This document shows positions 60,336-64,000 of a stretch of 64,000 bases of DNA, in pieces (position 1 is the stretch's first letter; the number at the start of each line of letters is the position of its first letter). The notes under the pieces are model-generated. The model was not told where the DNA came from. It did not search any database and saw only the letters and a list, made by a program, of their open reading frames with translations. Source of the stretch: an uncultured Victivallis sp. (GTDB lineage: Bacteria; Verrucomicrobiota; Lentisphaeria; Victivallales; Victivallaceae); NCBI RefSeq assembly GCF_944391105.1, contig NZ_CALXSK010000001.1, forward strand, positions 124,001-188,000, given 5' to 3'. The translations under genes were made by a program, and so were the position numbers.

Positions 60336-60364
60336 AATATACCCTTGCTTTTCCGGTTTGACAA
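60336..60364 (-). promoter_or_regulatory. promoter of the GT2-waaG-waaP operon
   Basis: On the minus strand, TTGTCA (60359-60364) and TATATT (60336-60341), 17-base spacer, about 45 bases before ATG 60291. Confidence 0.65.
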
Positions 60365-60405
60365 GCAGCTGCGGAAAAAAAACTCCGCATCCGCCGGGAT
60401 CGACC

Positions 60406-60434
60406 TTGCATTTTTCTCCTCTCTGCATTATTTT
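60406..60434 (+). promoter_or_regulatory. promoter of the GAVAIG-repeat gene
   Basis: TTGCAT (60406-60411) and TATTTT (60429-60434), 17-base spacer; the ATG at 60492 has GGAGGT upstream. Confidence 0.5.
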
Positions 60435-60491
60435 TCCTTACCGGAAAGAGGAGCCGGGTCTTTTTCATCATCAGCCGCAGGAGGTCGGGGC

Positions 60492-60971
60492 ATGAATCAA
60501 ATGTGCTGCACGAAAGGGTTGCGGAAGCGTTCGGAGAAGAAACTGTTCGGGCTGCCGCTCTACGACATCGCGATCGGGCCGGATCCGGAAAAGGATGAGA
60601 AACGGGGCCGCGCCAGAGGGATCATCGCCATTGGCGACATCGCCACCGGCGTGATTGCGCTCGGCGGGGTTGCGCGCGGCGGAATCGCAGCGGGCGGGGT
60701 TGCGATCGGAGTCGTCGCATTCGGCGGCGGCGCGATCGGCGGGATCAGCATCGGCGGAATCGCAGCGGCTCTTCTGTTCGCAGTCGGCGGGGTTGCGCTC
60801 TCGCTCGGACTGGCCGTCGGCGGACTCGCCATCGGAATCTGGTCGGCGCTCGGAGCGGTCGCCATCGGAACCAACGCCCAGGGAGCAGTCGCCATCGGCT
60901 GGTACGCGAAAGGAGCGGTCGCCATCGGAAAATTCGCAGAGGGAGCCGTTTCGATCCTCATCTTCCAATAA
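60492..60971 (+). CDS. GAVAIG-repeat small-residue protein
   Basis: This is a 159-residue protein. A basic soluble head of about 40 residues has a CCTKGLRKR start. The rest is almost all Gly/Ala/Ile/Val in short repeats (GGVARGGIAAGGVAIG). Near the end there are three regular 10-residue units, GAVAIGTNAQ, GAVAIGWYAK and GAVAIGKFAE, then GAVSILIFQ. This could form packed membrane helices or a beta-solenoid; I do not know a function. GGAGGT precedes the ATG. It stands alone, between the LPS operon and the purine permease. Confidence 0.75.
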   Translation: MNQMCCTKGLRKRSEKKLFGLPLYDIAIGPDPEKDEKRGRARGIIAIGDIATGVIALGGVARGGIAAGGVAIGVVAFGGGAIGGISIGGIAAALLFAVGGVALSLGLAVGGLAIGIWSALGAVAIGTNAQGAVAIGWYAKGAVAIGKFAEGAVSILIFQ

Positions 60972-61082
60972 AATTGCAAAACGTTGCGCCCCCCGTGCAG
61001 CGCGCCCGGGGGGAGCCTCTTCTCCGTCGAACTCCCGCAAAAAAAGACCTGTTTCCGGACTCGCCGGGAAGTATTTCCCGGG

Positions 61083-61111
61083 TTGCAATTTCCCGGGGAA
61101 GCGTCTATAGT
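61083..61111 (+). promoter_or_regulatory. promoter of the NCS2 permease gene
   Basis: TTGCAA (61083-61088) and TATAGT (61106-61111), 17-base spacer. The leader to ATG 61168 is about 50 bases and shows no purine riboswitch. Confidence 0.6.
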
Positions 61112-61167
61112 AAAGCAGCGTTTTCGCGATCGACGATCCAACCAAACCGGGGACAGCTGCTGAAATC

Positions 61168-62535
61168 ATGAATCGTTTTCTCGACCGTTTCTTTCATTAC
61201 TCCGCTCACAACAGTTCGATGAAAACCGAGGTCATCGCCGGACTCTCGACTTTTGCGGCGATGGCGTACATCATCTGCATCCAGCCTGCGCTCTTCTCCG
61301 GGCAGATGACCGGGACGCCGACCGGAATGCCGTTCGGGGCGCTGCTCACGACCACCTGCATCGCCTCGGCGTTCGGCACGATTTTAATGGGATTGCTCGC
61401 CAATTATCCGATCGGACTCGCCCCCGGCATGGGGACGAATTTCTTCATCCTCTTCGGCGTCATGGGCGGCTGTGCCGCCGCCACCGGCGGGAAAATGGGC
61501 GATCCGGTCGTCTGGCAGACCACGATGGGCGTCGTACTGATCTCCGGAGTCATCTTCCTCGTCACCTCGTTCACGAAACTGCGGAAGTGGATGCTGACCT
61601 CGCTGAGTCCCTCCCTCAAATACGGCATCGTGACCGGAATCGGCCTCTTCATCGCCATGCTCGGACTCCGGAACGGCGGCATCATCGACATCACCAACGG
61701 ACAAATGACACTCAAAACCGCCGTGACCGATACGGCTTCCCTCATCTTCTTCACGGGAGTCGTCGCCATCACGATTCTGCACCATTTCAAGGTCAAGGGC
61801 GGCGTGCTGCTCGGGATTCTCGCTTCGGGACTCGTCGCGTTTCTCTGCGGAAAAATCCAGTTCTCCGGCATCGTCGGAATGCCGGCCAATCCGATGCCGC
61901 TCGTACTCAAGGCCGACGTCGTCACGGTTTTTCAGCACATCATCCAGCTGCTGCCGCTGATCTTCATCTGCTTCTTCATGGACATGTTCGACACGATGGG
62001 CTCCGTCCTCGGGGTGGCGACCAGCGCGAAACTCCTCAATAAAAACAACGAAATCGAACGACTCGAACGGGTATTCGCCGCCGATGCCACCGCAACCGTG
62101 GCGGGCGCTCTCTGCGGACAGAGCACCGTCACCTCCTATCTCGAGAGTGCCGCGGGAGCGGAGGCGGGCGGCCGGACCGGACTGACCGCCGTGGTGATCG
62201 GAATCTGTTTTCTGCTGGCGATGTTCTTCTCGCCGTTCATCATGGCGATCGCGGGATATCCGCCGGTCACCTCGGCCGCGCTTGTGGTCGTGGGAGTCAT
62301 GATGATGAGTTCCGTCTCCGAAATCCGATGGGATGACTACACCGAGGCGGTTCCCGCGTTCCTGATCTTCGCGGGAATCCCGTTCAGCAACAGCATCGTC
62401 GGCGGAATCTCCCTCGGCCTCATCCTCTATCCGTTCATCAAGATCGGCAGCGGAAAAATCCGGGATCTGAACTGGTTCTCCTATCTTTCCGCAGCGTTCC
62501 TGATTCTCTACCTCATCCTGCTGAACGGAAAATAA
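61168..62535 (+). CDS. NCS2 family adenine/guanine/hypoxanthine permease
   Basis: This is a 455-residue AzgA/PbuG-type transporter with about 13 TM helices. It starts MNRFLDRFFHYSAHNSSMKT, has TEVIAGLSTFAAMAYIICIQP, the LAPGMGTNFFI helix, FFMDMFDTMGSVLGVA and STVTSYLESAAGAEAGGRTG, all standard in the group. It imports purine bases with protons. There is a weak ribosome site and its own promoter. Confidence 0.92.
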   Translation: MNRFLDRFFHYSAHNSSMKTEVIAGLSTFAAMAYIICIQPALFSGQMTGTPTGMPFGALLTTTCIASAFGTILMGLLANYPIGLAPGMGTNFFILFGVMGGCAAATGGKMGDPVVWQTTMGVVLISGVIFLVTSFTKLRKWMLTSLSPSLKYGIVTGIGLFIAMLGLRNGGIIDITNGQMTLKTAVTDTASLIFFTGVVAITILHHFKVKGGVLLGILASGLVAFLCGKIQFSGIVGMPANPMPLVLKADVVTVFQHIIQLLPLIFICFFMDMFDTMGSVLGVATSAKLLNKNNEIERLERVFAADATATVAGALCGQSTVTSYLESAAGAEAGGRTGLTAVVIGICFLLAMFFSPFIMAIAGYPPVTSAALVVVGVMMMSSVSEIRWDDYTEAVPAFLIFAGIPFSNSIVGGISLGLILYPFIKIGSGKIRDLNWFSYLSAAFLILYLILLNGK

Positions 62536-62575
62536 CCGGAAAGCCACCGCATCCACAAGAATTCCCGGGCAAGTT

Positions 62576-62603
62576 GTTATATAGAAGTATGATTGGTTAT
62601 ATA
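62576..62603 (+). promoter_or_regulatory. tandem GTTATATA repeats, possible operator
   Basis: GTTATATA at 62576-62583 and again at 62596-62603, 20 bases apart (two helical turns) and about 30 bases upstream of the -35 of the regulator gene. They may be sites for the GntR/LacI protein or an activator. Confidence 0.35.
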
Positions 62604-62629
62604 AAATGCGATTTTTACAGAACAAGCTC

Positions 62630-62658
62630 TTGGCTCGAACGTTTCCCCGTGGTATAAT
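62630..62658 (+). promoter_or_regulatory. promoter of the GntR/LacI-type regulator
   Basis: TTGGCT (62630-62635) and TATAAT (62653-62658), 17-base spacer, about 32 bases before ATG 62691. Confidence 0.6.
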
Positions 62659-62690
62659 TAACATGGAAATCAAACAGAAAGATTCGATCC

Positions 62691-63786
62691 ATGTACGACG
62701 GCGTGGAACAACGGGAACTCAACAAAAGCGAACGGTTATTCCGTTATCTTTACGATGCGATCCGGAGGGGGGAACTCCAGCATGGATCCCGCCTGGCCTC
62801 AGAGTCAGAACTGGCGAAAGCGCATAACTGCTCACGAATCACCGTCCGCTCAAGCCTGCGGCAGCTTCAGGAGCTCAAACTCATCCGGCGCGTGCGCGGT
62901 GACGGGACTTACATCAGCAGCGAGGGGGTGCGGTTCTCCAGCCGCAGAAATATCGCCCTCGTCGTGGATGCGACTTACGATGATCCCTTTTTTCAGGGAG
63001 TAGATCCCTATTTTTCCCATCTGATGCACGGCCTGCTTCAGAACGGAAACACGCTCGACTTTTCGGCGAATTTCATCGTCGTGCAGCCGAGAGATGTCAA
63101 TTTCATGGGGGCGTTCGCGCGGCAGGGAATCCGGCTGTGTGATTTCGACGGACTGATTTTCACGCGGCAGCTGACCGCACCAGAACTCGACCTGCTCGAA
63201 CAGGAGCGCCGCCACTTTGTGGCTCTGCAGGAGCCGTGCGATGACCGGGAGATCTCGTATGCCGCCATCGATAACGTCTCTGGCGACCAGCCATCTGCTC
63301 GACCGCGGGCGGCGCGAACTCATCTTCTTCCACGATTCGCTCGACATCAAGGTCAACCGGGACAAGATGACCGGGTTCAACCGGGCGCTGGACGAAGCGG
63401 GCATAGACTCCTCTCCCGCAGCGCGGCGCCATTACGAAATCGACCCCATGTCCATCGAAAGCGGAGCGGAAGCCATCCGCCGGTTACTGGATGAAAAACA
63501 GACTTTCGATGGACTCATCGTGCGCGGTGACTGGGCGTTCATCGGCATGGTCAATGTACTCCGTGAAAAGAAGATCCGGATTCCGGAAGATGTCTCACTC
63601 ATCCTTTACGACGATCCGGCCATCGCGTCGCGCGTACTGAATCTGGAAATCTCCCATATCTGGCAGCCTTACTCGGAACAGCTCCGCAACGCACTTGAAA
63701 TCCTCACGCGCAATCTGCCGCGTCCGCTGCCGATCAACACGGTCCATATCATCCAGCCCACTCTCGTGGTCCGGAAAACCAGTTAA
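62691..63786 (+). pseudogene. GntR-type regulator with LacI-type sensor domain, frameshifted
   Basis: The N-terminal winged helix (about 1-75) has LFRYLYDAIRRGELQHGSRL and SRITVRSSLRQLQELKLI. A LacI-like periplasmic-binding domain starts near 85 (NIALVVDATYDDPFF). After YAAIDNVS (about 63255-63280) the frame breaks: the rest of the domain (LATSHLLDRGRRELIFFHDS to the end [13 protein letters not shown], stop 63784-63786) is in the +1 frame. Between IDN and AT only about three residues remain, where relatives usually have about six. This is a gene inactivated or corrupted by a small indel, or a sequencing error. It is a carbohydrate-type regulator of the AraR kind, upstream of the pseudopilin. 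Confidence 0.8.
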
Positions 63787-63808
63787 TCATCAAACAGGAG
63801 TCACCCCT

Positions 63809-64000
63809 ATGAAGCGAAAATTCACATTGATCGAACTTCTTGTCGTGATTGCAATTATCGCCATTCTGGCGTCGATGCTGCTTCCCGCGCTGAATCAGGC
63901 GCGTGAGAGAAGCAGAAAAACCAACTGTCTGAACAATGAAAAACAGATCGGACTCGCAATCGAACTCTACGCGGGAGACTATGATTCATGGATCGTCGGC
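63809..64000 (+). CDS. prepilin-type N-terminal cleavage/methylation protein, truncated by the window end
   Basis: The first 64 residues are visible. [20 protein letters not shown] is a type IV prepilin signal with FTLIE cleavage/methylation site (Glu +5), then [20 protein letters not shown], as in the DUF1559-like pseudopilin proteins that are greatly expanded in Lentisphaerota and Planctomycetota. GGAG lies before ATG 63809. It sits 22 bases after the regulator gene, so it may be part of a sugar-responsive operon. Confidence 0.85.
   Translation, partial: MKRKFTLIELLVVIAIIAILASMLLPALNQARERSRKTNCLNNEKQIGLAIELYAGDYDSWIVG

Noticed and set aside
60985..61015. CCCCCCG/CGGGGGG hairpin after the GAVAIG gene as a terminator
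   Set aside because: Only seven base pairs with a long loop and no T-run after it; not good enough to call.
61112..61167. Purine riboswitch before the NCS2 permease
   Set aside because: The leader is only about 50 bases and lacks the conserved three-way-junction sequences.

Overview
The window looks like chromosomal DNA from a GC-rich, anaerobic, diderm bacterium, most likely a Lentisphaerota member close to Victivallis. The best pointers are at the right edge: a GntR/LacI-type sugar regulator followed by a prepilin-like secreted protein ([20 protein letters not shown]), a pairing typical of that phylum. Rubrerythrin, DUF362 and polyferredoxin proteins, a class I two-subunit fumarase and WaaG/WaaP-type LPS core enzymes agree with an anaerobe that has an outer membrane. 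This assignment is inferred from gene content; there is no 16S gene here. No prophage, insertion sequence or CRISPR array was seen, and no stretch over 300 bases lacks a gene or RNA.

Layout. 1-8.1 kb: a truncated meso-DAP dehydrogenase gene, then a compact plus-strand run (acyl-CoA ligase, three TadE/TadG-like pilin-type genes, glycerate kinase, CinA). 8.1-11.2 kb: two divergent polytopic membrane proteins. 11.4-15.8 kb: tRNA-Ser(CGA), cysS and a PhoB/PhoR-like pair. 15.8-18.4 kb: an XRE-cupin regulator divergent from leuCD-like genes that end at a strong terminator. 18.4-21.9 kb: a minus-strand trio joined by ATGA overlaps (PAS histidine kinase, MBL-fold hydrolase, and a metallophosphoesterase fused to a TIM barrel). 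21.9-30.4 kb: a secreted propeller-like protein, an RND pump with its adaptor, folD, a membrane protein and a tiny zinc ribbon.

30.4-33.8 kb holds argH, rpsB and tsf. 33.8-37.4 kb is a xylose module (xylA-xylB, divergent AraC regulator). 37.4-40.7 kb carries an amidase, thiD and a secreted unknown. 40.7-45.3 kb is a cell-shape operon (FabK/NMO-like, mreC, mreD, PBP2) without mreB or rodA. 45.3-48.2 kb has a Gfo/Idh oxidoreductase, rubrerythrin behind a Fur/PerR-like box, and a DUF134-NifX fusion with a palindromic operator at its promoter. 48.2-53.6 kb is a minus-strand operon (DUF362, NapH-like polyferredoxin, PlsC, degenerate CobS-like, FAD oxidoreductase). 53.7-57.6 kb couples an unusual Ig-domain Na/Pi transporter to fumarase subunits. 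57.6-60.3 kb is an LPS-core operon (GT2, waaG, waaP). 60.4-64 kb has a GAVAIG-repeat protein, an NCS2 purine permease, a frameshifted sugar regulator and the truncated pseudopilin.

Most intergenic regions contain a sigma70-type promoter, usually with a 17-base spacer, which sets transcription-unit boundaries and helps decide several starts. Nothing here is a complete, obviously new defence or biosynthetic system. The best candidates for new biology are the kinase/MBL/MPE-TIM operon, the DUF134-NifX gene with its operator and internal start, the Ig-domain Na/Pi transporter, and the DUF362/polyferredoxin/PlsC/CobS-like operon.
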